A DNA stretch of 64,000 nt, taken from contig NZ_CANMBJ010000001.1 of NCBI RefSeq assembly GCF_947496075.1, positions 1-64,000 on the forward strand, in the 5' to 3' direction. The notes beneath the pieces were generated by a model. It saw nothing but the letters and a program-made list of their open reading frames with translations, searched no databases and was not told the DNA's origin. The DNA comes from an uncultured Tateyamaria sp. Lineage in GTDB: Bacteria > Pseudomonadota > Alphaproteobacteria > Rhodobacterales > Rhodobacteraceae. Shown piece after piece: positions 25,067 through 33,561 of this stretch (the stretch's first letter is position 1; the number at the start of each line of letters is the position of its first letter). Position numbers and translations under genes: made by a program.

Positions 25067-25996
25067 TTATGCCGCTTTCTCTTGCGCGGTTGGGGCCGCA
25101 TTGTGCGACCAAAAATAGACGGTTGCGGGCTCCGGCTCCCACACTTTGGCGGTGTCGATACCGGGCAGGTTCACAAGTGCCCGGTATTCCGACCCAAAGG
25201 CGACATATTGATCGGTTTCGGCCATGACAGCGGGTTTGCAGGCAATCGGGTCACGAACAACGCCGAAGCCGTCCTTGGTGCCCACGACAAATGTAAAGAA
25301 CCCGTCGAGGTCATCAAGGCTTGAGGTCAGTGCTTCGCCCAGGGTCGAACCGGTCTGCATTTTCCACGTGAGGTAGGCCGCACCCACCTCGGTGTCGTTT
25401 TCGGTTTCGATATGCACGCCAAGACGGCGCAGCTTGCGACGTAGCGAGTTGTGGTTAGACAGCGATCCGTTGTGCACAAGGCACTGGTCGATGCCGGTGT
25501 TGAACGGGTGCGCTCCCATGGTCGTCACCGCCGACTCGGTCGCCATGCGGGTGTGCCCAATCCCGTGCGTTCCGGACATTTGCCGGATATCGAAGCGGTC
25601 TGCCACATCTTTGGGCAGTCCGACCTCTTTGTAGATTTCGAGGGTCGAGCCGTGGCTCATCACCCGCAGATTGGGTCGAATTTCAGTGAGAATTTCACGG
25701 GCCACGGCCACCTGATCAGCCTGCAATGAGAGGACTGCATGGGTGTCCTTGATGTCCATCGACACCTTGCCTTTGACCCGCTTGCGCAACTCATTATCGA
25801 GCTTGTCAAAGTCGACATCTGGTGTGTTCGATTGAACCGTCAGCTTTGCGTTACCGGTTGTTTCATCACCATAAATTGCGATCCCGGCGCTGTCGGGACC
25901 GCGATCAGTCATGGTGATCAGCATGTCCGTCAGCATGTCGCCAAGTTTCGGTTCCAACGCGGCGTCTTTCAGAAAAAGTCCGACAATCCCGCACAT
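25067..25996 (-). CDS. mgsA: N-methylglutamate synthase, class II glutamine-amidotransferase-like subunit
   Basis: A 309-aa Ntn-hydrolase domain. The ATG at 25996 is chosen because it places Cys at position 2 (MCGIVGLFL), the N-terminal nucleophile after Met removal. Other class II amidotransferase marks are DRGPDSAGIAIY, GHTRMATESAVT and LVHNGSLSNHNSLR. It should hydrolyse the amide of gamma-glutamylmethylamide and channel methylamine to MgsBC. It is divergent from amt across a 203-bp promoter region. Confidence 0.95.
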   Translation of the reverse strand: MCGIVGLFLKDAALEPKLGDMLTDMLITMTDRGPDSAGIAIYGDETTGNAKLTVQSNTPDVDFDKLDNELRKRVKGKVSMDIKDTHAVLSLQADQVAVAREILTEIRPNLRVMSHGSTLEIYKEVGLPKDVADRFDIRQMSGTHGIGHTRMATESAVTTMGAHPFNTGIDQCLVHNGSLSNHNSLRRKLRRLGVHIETENDTEVGAAYLTWKMQTGSTLGEALTSSLDDLDGFFTFVVGTKDGFGVVRDPIACKPAVMAETDQYVAFGSEYRALVNLPGIDTAKVWEPEPATVYFWSHNAAPTAQEKAA

Positions 25997-26090
25997 GGCG
26001 AAGGCCCTCCCAAAAAGTGATCTGTCGTTCGACTCGAACGCTAGCATCGTTACATCACATGCTCAACCAATGGGAAACTATTTTTCACTG

Positions 26091-26109
26091 CAGTTAAAAA
26101 AAGAGTCGC
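26091..26109 (+). promoter_or_regulatory. A-tract motif between mgsA and amt
   Basis: CAGTTAAAAAAAGAGTCGC in the divergent mgsA/amt region, 90 nt before the amt start. It is a looser match to the motifs upstream of folD, dmmD and tmoX. Confidence 0.4.
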
Positions 26110-26199
26110 CAGACGAAACGTGTCGTGTTTCACTTTGGCCAGCGTCGCGCACTGCATACGACGGCGCACAAAGCCAACAGTCCAACACGGGGGTTCATC

Positions 26200-27603
26200 G
26201 TGGAAGAGCAAATCGCAGAATTGACGGCACAGATTGCCGCGCTGCAAAGCAAGGGTGGTGTGACCAACACCATGTTTGCCGAGACATTCTATTATCTGAC
26301 CATCCCGCTGATGATCATCATTCATGCGGGGTTCCTGGCCTATGAAATGGGGGCGTCGCGCCTGAAGAACGTGCTGAGTTCAGGGGTGAAGAACATCCTG
26401 GCCTTCGCGTTCATGATCCCGACTTTCTATTTCTTCGGCTGGTGGGTGTATTGGGGCTTCCCCACGGGTCTGCCCGGTGCGGCAGGCCCTGCAGGCATCT
26501 CGGGCGTCGAATACGCCAATGCAATCGCATGGGGTTGGGGCGAGAGCGCGCAGTACATGGGGCCGAACATCGCGGATCAGGCATCTGGCGTGTTCTTTGG
26601 CGCCTTTGCGCTCTTTGCGGCAACGACCGCCTCCATCATGTCGGGTGCTGTGATCGAGCGGATCCAGACGGTTGGGTTTGTTATCTTGGCTGTGGTTCTG
26701 GGCTCGTTTGCCTGGGTTGTCGCCGCCGCTTGGGGCTGGCACGCGGATGGCTGGCTGGTCACGCAGTGGGGCGTGCATGACTTTGGTGCGGCGGGCCTTG
26801 TGCACGCGGTCGCCGGATTCTTTGCCCTGGGCGTTCTGATCAATCTTGGGCCACGCATCGGCAAGTTCAACGCGGATGGCAGCGCCAATCACATCGCTGG
26901 GCACAACATGCCGCTGACGGTGACGGGTTTGATGCTGATCATCGTGGGCTTCTGGGGCTTCCTCATGGCCTGTGTGATCGTGCCCGGAGAGGCGTGGAGC
27001 TGGTTTGCGGACAAGCCATCCACCATCTACGGCACGCCCATCACGTTGTCGGCGCTGGCCTTCAACATCCTGATGGCGGTTGCGGGCGGTATCATAGGTG
27101 CATGGGTGCTGACGCGTGATCCGTTCTGGATGATGTCGGGTGCGCTTGCGGGCATCATTTCGACCGCGTCCGGTCTGGATATCTACTATCCTGCCCTGAC
27201 CTTCATCGTCGCCTTCTCGGCCGGCGTGATCCTGAAGCCTTGCGCCACATGGCTGGAAAACCGCGGCATCGACGATGCGGTGGGTGCGGTCACCGTGCAC
27301 GGGACCATCGGCCTTTATGGTGTGGTCCTGCTGGGCGTGTTCGCCTCTGGCTATCCGTCGCTGCAAGGGGCGGCAGGCGAAGTACCGACCATCAGCCTGA
27401 TCGGTCAGATCGTCGGTGCGGTCGTGTTCTTCCTGCTGGGCTTTGTTCCGGGATATGCCGTGTCATATGTCTTGAAGATGTTGGGCATGCTGCGCATCCC
27501 TGAAGGCGCGGAAATCGCAGGTATGGACATGGTCAAGGTCCCGGCCGAGGGCTACCCCGAAGGCATCCCTGCACCTGGCGTCAACCTGGCGCCCGGCGAA
27601 TAA
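26200..27603 (+). CDS. amt: Ammonium/methylammonium transporter (Amt family)
   Basis: A 467-aa Amt-family channel with about eleven TM segments. The start chosen is GTG 26200 (MEEQIAELTAQIAALQSK) behind GGGGG; the longer frame upstream runs through the promoter. Family residues include ADQASGVFFGAFALFAATTASI, WGVHDFGAAGLVHAVAGF with the first pore His region, and VTVHGTIGLYGVVLLG with the second. The N-terminal coiled extension ahead of the first TM is characteristic of Amt copies near gmaS/mgs. It probably takes up or recaptures ammonium or methylammonium during amine breakdown. Confidence 0.92.
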   Translation: MEEQIAELTAQIAALQSKGGVTNTMFAETFYYLTIPLMIIIHAGFLAYEMGASRLKNVLSSGVKNILAFAFMIPTFYFFGWWVYWGFPTGLPGAAGPAGISGVEYANAIAWGWGESAQYMGPNIADQASGVFFGAFALFAATTASIMSGAVIERIQTVGFVILAVVLGSFAWVVAAAWGWHADGWLVTQWGVHDFGAAGLVHAVAGFFALGVLINLGPRIGKFNADGSANHIAGHNMPLTVTGLMLIIVGFWGFLMACVIVPGEAWSWFADKPSTIYGTPITLSALAFNILMAVAGGIIGAWVLTRDPFWMMSGALAGIISTASGLDIYYPALTFIVAFSAGVILKPCATWLENRGIDDAVGAVTVHGTIGLYGVVLLGVFASGYPSLQGAAGEVPTISLIGQIVGAVVFFLLGFVPGYAVSYVLKMLGMLRIPEGAEIAGMDMVKVPAEGYPEGIPAPGVNLAPGE

Positions 27604-27624
27604 TCGAACAGAAAGGACGAAATC

Positions 27625-27798
27625 ATGGGTTTTCCATATGACGAAGCAAGCTGGTCGGTGGTCGACGGGGCAATGTTCATGGGGTGGGGAGGCGCGATGC
27701 CGGGCCTTTATACCCTGATCGCGATGGTGATCTGCGTGGCAGTGCTGCTGTTTGGACAGAAGACCGAAAGCGCCAAGACCAAGCAATTCGAGAAGTAA
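27625..27798 (+). CDS. 57-residue single-pass membrane peptide downstream of amt
   Basis: ATG 27625 follows AAAGGACGAAATC, a good ribosome site, 21 bp after the amt stop. The peptide starts MGFPYDEASWSVVDG, has a single hydrophobic helix (GLYTLIAMVICVAVLLFG), and ends in a charged tail (QKTESAKTKQFEK). The strong hairpin terminator follows 17 nt after its stop, so amt and this gene form one transcript. The architecture suggests a small subunit or modulator of the transporter or of the neighbouring Dmm enzyme. No function is known to me. Confidence 0.72.
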   Translation: MGFPYDEASWSVVDGAMFMGWGGAMPGLYTLIAMVICVAVLLFGQKTESAKTKQFEK

Positions 27799-27815
27799 AC
27801 ACGCCAGACGTACGC

Positions 27816-27840
27816 AAGGGGCGGCCAGCGGTCGCCCCTT
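27816..27840 (+). terminator. Terminator of amt-smORF transcript
   Basis: AAGGGGCG pairs with CGCCCCTT, and a G-T wobble and two more C-G pairs extend the stem to about 11 bp around a 3-nt loop. It lies 17 nt past the small gene's stop and before the dmmD promoter region. Confidence 0.7.
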
Positions 27841-27858
27841 ATCTATTCAGAATTTGCC

Positions 27859-27877
27859 CAGCAGGAAAAAAAGTTGC
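27859..27877 (+). promoter_or_regulatory. A-tract motif upstream of dmmD
   Basis: CAGCAGGAAAAAAAGTTGC, ending 77 nt before the dmmD ATG. It differs from the tmoX copy at only two positions and from the folD copy at three. Confidence 0.5.
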
Positions 27878-27954
27878 ATCGCATTCTTGCTTTTCAAAAT
27901 AGGCTGAGGCTCAATACGTCACAACAAGACTCATAACGAACAGGGAAAAACACC

Positions 27955-29106
27955 ATGGCCATTCTATGGAGAACATCCGCCCTTGCGGGACGCCACGCCG
28001 AAATCGGCGGCGAACTTGAAGACTGGAATGGTATGGGAACGGCGTGGTTCTACGACAACACGCCTGAGCGCGCCAAAGCCGATTACGAGGCGATCCGTAC
28101 CAAGGCTGGCCTGATGGATGTGTCGGGCCTGAAGAAGGTGCATGTGGTGGGCGAGGACGCCGCATATGTCATCGACCGCGTTACGACCCGCAATGTCGAA
28201 AAGATCGCGCCGGGTCGGGCCGTTTACGCCTGCATGCTGGATGATCGCGGGCTGTTTGTGGACGACTGCGTGATCTACCACATCGCCGTCAACTCGTGGC
28301 TAGTCGTGCATGGCACCGGTATCGGTATGGAGCAGCTGACGACCGTTGCTGCCGCCAAGAACTGTTCCGTGATCATGGATGATGACCTGCACGACATGTC
28401 GTTGCAGGGTCCGAAGGCGGTCGACATTCTGGCCAAGGACATTCCCGGCATCCGCGATCTGGCCTATTTCGGGATCATGCAGACCCGCCTCTATGGCCGC
28501 GACGTGATGATCTCGCGCACCGGCTACACCGGCGAGCGCGGCTATGAAATCTTCTGCCGCGCCAAGGATGCAGTGCATATCTGGGACAACGTGCTGGAAG
28601 CGGGTGGCGACGACGTGCGCCCGACGCAATTCTCGACCCTCGATATGCTGCGGATTGAGTCGTATCTGCTGTTCTATCCCGGCGACAATTCCGAGACCTT
28701 CCCTTTTGCAGACCGCACACCTGCAGGCGACAGCCTGTGGGAACTGGGACTGGATTTCACAGTCTCCCCCGGCAAGGAAGGGTTCATCGGGTCCGAGAAC
28801 CATTATGCCATGAAGGGCAAGGAGCGGTTCAAGATTTATGGCGTGCAGCTGGAAGGCGACGCGATGGACCAGATGGAGATGTTTGCGCGGGTCCATCACG
28901 ACGGCAAGGATGTGGGCGTGATCACCTATGGACTGTCATCCGAGTTGAACGGCTATTCGGTTGCGATCGCGCGACTTGATCCGTCCGTGGCTGTGCCCGG
29001 CACCAAGTTGACCGTGGTCCAGCCGGACGGAACGGAACTGGCCGCGACGGCGGAGGAAATGCCGTTCTATGACAAGGACAAGTCGATCCGCACCGCCAAG
29101 GGCTGA
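27955..29106 (+). CDS. dmmD: GcvT-family tetrahydrofolate-dependent protein of the dimethylamine operon
   Basis: A 383-aa aminomethyltransferase-fold protein with the GcvT N-terminal (about residues 30-270) and C-terminal barrel domains. Landmarks are GLMDVSGLKKVHVVGEDA, ISRTGYTGERGYEIF and FSTLDMLRIESYLLFY. In the Roseobacter dmmDABC locus the first gene is expected here, so DmmD is assigned by order. It probably traps the C1 unit released from dimethylamine as methylene-THF. The ATG follows CAGGG about 10 nt upstream. An intrinsic-type hairpin separates it from dmmA. Confidence 0.82.
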   Translation: MAILWRTSALAGRHAEIGGELEDWNGMGTAWFYDNTPERAKADYEAIRTKAGLMDVSGLKKVHVVGEDAAYVIDRVTTRNVEKIAPGRAVYACMLDDRGLFVDDCVIYHIAVNSWLVVHGTGIGMEQLTTVAAAKNCSVIMDDDLHDMSLQGPKAVDILAKDIPGIRDLAYFGIMQTRLYGRDVMISRTGYTGERGYEIFCRAKDAVHIWDNVLEAGGDDVRPTQFSTLDMLRIESYLLFYPGDNSETFPFADRTPAGDSLWELGLDFTVSPGKEGFIGSENHYAMKGKERFKIYGVQLEGDAMDQMEMFARVHHDGKDVGVITYGLSSELNGYSVAIARLDPSVAVPGTKLTVVQPDGTELAATAEEMPFYDKDKSIRTAKG

Positions 29107-29111
29107 TTTTC

Positions 29112-29144
29112 AAAGGGCGCGAGGAAAGCCCCCCGCGCCCTTTT
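29112..29144 (+). terminator. Intrinsic terminator/attenuator between dmmD and dmmA
   Basis: AAAGGGCGCG and CGCGCCCTTT form a 10-bp GC-rich stem, followed immediately by a run of T. It begins a few nt after the dmmD stop, so part of the transcription should stop before dmmABC. Confidence 0.75.
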
Positions 29145-29162
29145 CATGTGACGAGGACAGGT

Positions 29163-29759
29163 ATGTCGAAATTCGAATTTCCCCCGTCGATCAAAAGCAG
29201 GCCGGTCTATGGCACGCTTAAGGCGCGACCGGGCAAAGGGCATCTGATGATTGCGGACGCGGAAGGGGCCGAGGCGATCCTTGGCATCGCAACACCCGAT
29301 CTGATGGCCAAGACCCACATCATCTATATCCCGCGCGGTGCCGGATTTACCGACCAGTTGCGCGCACTGAACCCCGCGCAGTTTTATGAGGGGCCCACCT
29401 ATGCCGCGTCGGTGCAGCGCATCCGCCGTGTCTTGCAGGACGCGCATATGGGGTTGCAGGTCTACCTGACCGGCACCGAAGGGTTGATGGGCCAGGCCCA
29501 GAACGAGGCGATGCAGGCGGGTATCCCGCACACCGCCATTCAGACCGAACATCGCGGGTCCGTCGCCCGTCGGATGCAGTGCGTGCACTGCAAAGGCATC
29601 ACCGAAGATGTGGAAACCGACCCGTTTGTGTGCAGCCATTGCGGGCTGAACCTGTTTGTGCGCGATCACTACTCGCGCCGGTTGGCCGCTTATCAGGGCG
29701 TGTGCATCGACGCCGAGGATCCGGGCAATGTGCCCGCGCCGAAGGGGATCTACGAATGA
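29163..29759 (+). CDS. dmmA: Dimethylamine monooxygenase small subunit with zinc ribbon
   Basis: A 198-aa protein; the start is ATG 29163 (MSKFEFPPSIKSRPVYG), not the earlier GTG. The N-terminal part (to about residue 125) has a mixed alpha/beta pattern with HIIYIPRGAGFTDQL. The C-terminal part has two CxxC knuckles, CVHC and CSHC, spaced as a zinc ribbon. It is the DmmA-family partner of the reductase and DUF3445 proteins that follow. The letter is assigned from gene order and family naming. Its stop overlaps dmmB as ATGA. Confidence 0.8.
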   Translation: MSKFEFPPSIKSRPVYGTLKARPGKGHLMIADAEGAEAILGIATPDLMAKTHIIYIPRGAGFTDQLRALNPAQFYEGPTYAASVQRIRRVLQDAHMGLQVYLTGTEGLMGQAQNEAMQAGIPHTAIQTEHRGSVARRMQCVHCKGITEDVETDPFVCSHCGLNLFVRDHYSRRLAAYQGVCIDAEDPGNVPAPKGIYE

Positions 29760-30739
29760 GTGCCGCCCCGCAGAAAGCCAAGCCCGGCGCCGAAAAGATC
29801 GACGTTGTCATATCGGCGGTGACCCCGATCAATGACCTTGTCACGCGATTCGAATTCAAGCGCCGCGACGGCGCATTGTTCCCGCCCTTTTCCGGCGGCG
29901 CGCATACGGTCGTGACCATGCAGGACGGGGATCGCACCCGCCTGAACCCCTATTCGCTGATGTCAGACCCTGCCGATCTGAATATCTATGCGATTTCCGT
30001 GCGTCGTGATGACGAGGGGCGCGGTGGGTCGCTTTTCATGCACCGCAGCGTGTCCGTCGGCGACGAGATGACGATCACCTTCCCGGTGAACCTGTTCTCG
30101 CTCGACCTGCGCGCGCGCAAGCACGTGTTTTTCGCAGGCGGCATCGGGATCACCCCGTTCATGTCGATGATTGCCCAGCTTGAGCGCATGGGCGGCGCGT
30201 GGGAGCTGCACTATGCCTGCCGGACCGAGGCGCTTGGGACCTATGTGGATCAGCTGACCTACAAGCATCCCAACAAGGTGCATGTCTATTACGATGATCA
30301 GAACCAGTCGATTGAACTGGAGAGCCTGTTGGACGGCCAACCACTGGGCACGCATGCATATGTCTGCGGCCCGAAGGGCATGATCGATTGGGTGCACGCG
30401 ACGGCGTCCGCCGCCGGTTGGCCGGATGCCCATGTGCATTCCGAAGAGTTTCTGGCACCCGCACCCGGCGTGCCCTTTGAGGTGCGCCTGTGTAAGTCCG
30501 ACAAGACCATCACTGTGGGCGAACACGAAAGCCTGCTGGAAGCCATCGAACGCGCCGGGGTCGAAGCCCCGTTCCTGTGCCGCGGCGGGTCGTGCGGCCA
30601 GTGCGAGACGGACGTGGCGCGCGCGGATGGCGAGTTTGTGCACCGCGATCACTGGCTGGACGACGATCAACATGCCAGCGGGGGCAAGATCATGCCCTGC
30701 GTCAGCCGCTTTATCGGGACATTGGAGCTTGAACGATGA
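29756..30739 (+). CDS. dmmB: Dimethylamine monooxygenase reductase component (PDR/VanB type)
   Basis: A 327-aa ferredoxin-reductase-like electron-transfer protein. The flavin-binding part has LNPYSLMSDP, the pyridine nucleotide part has FFAGGIGITPFMSM and YVCGPKGM. The C-terminal plant-type [2Fe-2S] domain has CRGGSCGQC plus a later Cys in MPCVSRF. It moves electrons from NAD(P)H to the oxygenase. Its ends overlap dmmA and dmmC by ATGA, so the three products are probably made in fixed ratio. Confidence 0.9.
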   Translation: MSAAPQKAKPGAEKIDVVISAVTPINDLVTRFEFKRRDGALFPPFSGGAHTVVTMQDGDRTRLNPYSLMSDPADLNIYAISVRRDDEGRGGSLFMHRSVSVGDEMTITFPVNLFSLDLRARKHVFFAGGIGITPFMSMIAQLERMGGAWELHYACRTEALGTYVDQLTYKHPNKVHVYYDDQNQSIELESLLDGQPLGTHAYVCGPKGMIDWVHATASAAGWPDAHVHSEEFLAPAPGVPFEVRLCKSDKTITVGEHESLLEAIERAGVEAPFLCRGGSCGQCETDVARADGEFVHRDHWLDDDQHASGGKIMPCVSRFIGTLELER

Positions 30740-31803
30740 CCATTCAATTCAACGACGAAACGTTCCGCGACGACTATTCGTTCCACAACTCGGACTGGGC
30801 GATCAAGCGGTTTCCGTTTCCGTTCCACGAAGACAGCTACATGTATGCCGTCAATATGGAGCAGCACCGGGGCGGGCCCGAAGGGTCCGTCTATGAAAAG
30901 CGGTTTGATGTGGACGAGCATTACGTGGCCGAGATGCGCGACCGGGCGATGGTGCTGGCGGACGATCCGCTGCGCTGCCAGTCGCTACCACACATGACGC
31001 TTGCGGGTTGGGACCTGCTGGAACTGATCATGGTGTCGAAGTCCGAGGATTACCCGGATCTGTTCGAACTGCATCGTGACGGCGACACGTGGCGGTGGGT
31101 CAACAAGCCGATGGGCATTGATGACACGTTCACTTTCCTCGATGACACCACCCTGCCCTATGGGCCCATGGAGTACATCACCCGCCAGACCCAAGGCGAC
31201 TTCTGCGTTCTGGATCAACGGGATAACAACCTGTGGATGGACGCAGGCATGGTGACGACGCAGGCGGACTGGAGCCTGGATTTCGACATCGGCATGAACT
31301 TTTTCGAATGGCACGCACCGGTGCCGCTGGCGCATGAAAAGGGCATCTTTGTCCGGGCCCTGAAATTCCTGCTGAACATCCAGCAAGGCGCGCCCGCCCG
31401 CCGGTTGAACTGGACGATGACGGTCAATCCGCTGCTCGATACCAGCCCCGAGAACTACCACAAATGGGGCATCCAGAAGACGACGCTGACACCGGAAAAC
31501 ATCGGCGCAAAACAGCATTTGCGGGTCGAATTGCAGACCTTCTTCCGCCTGCCCCGTTCAAATGCGCTGGTGTTCCCGATCCGATGCTACCTCTGCAGCT
31601 TCCAAGACCTGATGACGATGCCCAAATGGGGCCGCCGCCTGCACCGCGTGGTGCGCGATCTGCCCGTTGAATTGGCAACCTACAAAGGGTTCATCGACAA
31701 CCGGCCGATGATGCTGGACTACCTGTCACAGTTCGATGACGGCTTGCCCACCTCACCGGGTGTCTGGCCGGATTTCGAGACGGAGCCGCCGCTGGCAAAA
31801 TAG
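30736..31803 (+). CDS. dmmC: Dimethylamine monooxygenase oxygenase subunit (DUF3445, heme-dependent N-demethylase family)
   Basis: A 355-aa DUF3445-family protein, the predicted heme-binding oxygenase of the Dmm complex that demethylates dimethylamine to methylamine. The sequence is rich in Trp and Arg/His: WAIKRFPFPFHEDSYMYAVN near the N-terminus, LRVELQTFFRLPRSNALVFP late, and a KFLLNIQQGAPARRLNW block. I cannot identify the heme ligand from sequence. It ends 3 bp before the convergent XRE-cupin regulator gene. Confidence 0.85.
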   Translation: MTIQFNDETFRDDYSFHNSDWAIKRFPFPFHEDSYMYAVNMEQHRGGPEGSVYEKRFDVDEHYVAEMRDRAMVLADDPLRCQSLPHMTLAGWDLLELIMVSKSEDYPDLFELHRDGDTWRWVNKPMGIDDTFTFLDDTTLPYGPMEYITRQTQGDFCVLDQRDNNLWMDAGMVTTQADWSLDFDIGMNFFEWHAPVPLAHEKGIFVRALKFLLNIQQGAPARRLNWTMTVNPLLDTSPENYHKWGIQKTTLTPENIGAKQHLRVELQTFFRLPRSNALVFPIRCYLCSFQDLMTMPKWGRRLHRVVRDLPVELATYKGFIDNRPMMLDYLSQFDDGLPTSPGVWPDFETEPPLAK

Positions 31804-31806
31804 TCC

Positions 31807-32463
31807 TCAGGCGTTTTGCGGATAGCTGATGACCGACAGATAGCGGGCTGGAAGCGTGACCAGCTTTTCCGGCCCGTGCGGTGCGTCGGCATCAAAGAAC
31901 AGTGTGTCACCCGGCTTGAGCGGATAGACCTCGTCACCGTGGCGATAATCCACTTCGCCTTCGAGCATGTAGATGGTCTCGATCCCGCCGTGCTGGAAGG
32001 TCGGGAACACGTCCGATTCAGCTGTCAGCGTGATCAGATATGGTTCAACAATCACGCCAGAGGCGTTCGACCCGATATGGCCGAGCAAGTTGTACTGGTG
32101 GTTCGCGCGCGTGCCTTCGCGGTCGATGGACACCCCTTCGCCGGACTTTGTATGAACCGCTTGGCGGCTTTCCTCGAACCGACGGAAAAAGCTGGTCAGC
32201 GGTACCGACAGCGCGTTGGCCAAAAGTTGCAGCGTCGTCAGGGACGGAGAGGTATTGCCATTCTCGATCTTGGACAGCATCCCGATCGACAGACCGGTGA
32301 TCTGTGCCAGTTCGGCCACGGTAATTTCCTGCTGACGTCGAAACACCCGGACTTCGCGCCCGATGGCAACCTCCAGCACTTTTTCGCGTTCGCCGTCGCG
32401 TGTGCTGTGTGGGTCTTGAGTAAGCTTGCTGACCATTTCCGCGTCATTTTTCTCTATGTTCAC
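31807..32463 (-). CDS. XRE-family regulator with C-terminal cupin sensor
   Basis: A 218-aa regulator. The HTH (about residues 38-92) is VAELAQITGLSIGMLSKIEN with SPSLTTLQLLANAL. The cupin (about 140-215) has FQHGGIETIYMLEGEVDYRHGDEVY and PLKPGDTLFFDADAPHGPE. The family commonly senses amines, betaines or amino acids and represses catabolic operons. The start is GTG 32463 or the internal ATG nine codons later. It is divergent from a GlxA-type regulator and lies between dmm and mgd operons. Confidence 0.88.
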   Translation of the reverse strand: MNIEKNDAEMVSKLTQDPHSTRDGEREKVLEVAIGREVRVFRRQQEITVAELAQITGLSIGMLSKIENGNTSPSLTTLQLLANALSVPLTSFFRRFEESRQAVHTKSGEGVSIDREGTRANHQYNLLGHIGSNASGVIVEPYLITLTAESDVFPTFQHGGIETIYMLEGEVDYRHGDEVYPLKPGDTLFFDADAPHGPEKLVTLPARYLSVISYPQNA

Positions 32464-32580
32464 GCCGTCCGCTTTCTAGGCAGCCCAGTGCCACTAAACA
32501 ATTCCATTTTGCGCCTATAGTTGAGTATCATAGGCCGATTTTTTCCCGAGAGAACACAAAAGTTGAATGACAGTGAAATA

Positions 32581-33561
32581 ATGCAGATCGGTTTTCTGAT
32601 CTTTCCGGGTTTTCCGATGGCATGTCTGACATCCATCATCGAACCTCTGCGCGCTGCGAACGAGATTGTGGGCGCCGCTGTTTTTGACTGGCATGTCATT
32701 TCCGAAACCGGTGCCCCAACCACATCCAGCGCGCGCGTCGTCTTTGAACCGGAAGCAAAGCTGGCCGATGTATCGGACTTAGACATCCTGTTTGTTCTGG
32801 GCGCGCCGAACAGCGTTTTTGAGGCGCCGAAGTCGGGCAATGCGACGTTGCGCAGGCTGGATCGGCATGGCGTGGTTTTAGGAGCGATCAGCGGCGGCGT
32901 GTTCCCGTTGGTCCGCGCGGGCGTCATGACCGGTTATCGGTGTTCGGTCCATTGGTGCTATGAGGCGGCGTTTCGCAGCGCGTTTCCCGACATCGAGATG
33001 ACGGATGATGTCATCAGCATGAATGGACGCCGGTACACGGTGTCGGGTGCGGCATCTGCCTTTGATCTGGCTTTGCGGTTGATCGAGGATCGGTTGGGGG
33101 CAGACGTCGCGTATGAGGTGGCCTGCTGGTTTCAGCACGCCACCATGCGGGGCGAAGGGGTGCAACAACGCATTCCGATGCGCCCAAGCGCGGCGCCTGA
33201 TTTGCCGAACCTTGTCGCAGACGCGGTCGCGTTGTTTGCCGAACATATCGAGCATCCGATTTCTGTCGCTGAGGTCGCGCGGGCCGTGGATGTGACCCCG
33301 CGCCAGGTGGAACGCGCTTTCAAACGGGCGACGGGGCAGAGCCCGACGCATTATTATCGTGGCATGCGGATGAAGGCCGCGCGTCAGCTTGTGCTGTATT
33401 CCAAACAGAATATGCAAAGCATCGCGCAGGCTGTTGGCTACACCTCTGCCACGCCGCTGATAGCCCACTACCGCGTTGCGTTTGGTGTCAGTCCGCAAGA
33501 GGATCGCAAGCAGATCAACTCGTTCCGTGTGCAGGGCAATGTGCCGCTGCCACCGGCCTAA
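32581..33561 (+). CDS. GlxA-family AraC-type regulator, second copy
   Basis: A 326-aa protein; the ATG at 32581 (MQIGFLIFPGFPMACL) is preferred over a TTG 60 nt upstream. The DJ-1-like domain spans about residues 1-180 (LFVLGAPNSVF, GAISGGVFPLVRAG). The HTH pair is at about 225-315 (SVAEVARAVDVTPRQVERAFKRATG, SIAQAVGYTSATPLI). It resembles regulators of carnitine and glycine-betaine metabolism. It converges on mgdD with a 4-nt overlap and is divergent from the XRE-cupin gene, which makes it a candidate controller of mgd or dmm. Confidence 0.87.
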   Translation: MQIGFLIFPGFPMACLTSIIEPLRAANEIVGAAVFDWHVISETGAPTTSSARVVFEPEAKLADVSDLDILFVLGAPNSVFEAPKSGNATLRRLDRHGVVLGAISGGVFPLVRAGVMTGYRCSVHWCYEAAFRSAFPDIEMTDDVISMNGRRYTVSGAASAFDLALRLIEDRLGADVAYEVACWFQHATMRGEGVQQRIPMRPSAAPDLPNLVADAVALFAEHIEHPISVAEVARAVDVTPRQVERAFKRATGQSPTHYYRGMRMKAARQLVLYSKQNMQSIAQAVGYTSATPLIAHYRVAFGVSPQEDRKQINSFRVQGNVPLPPA

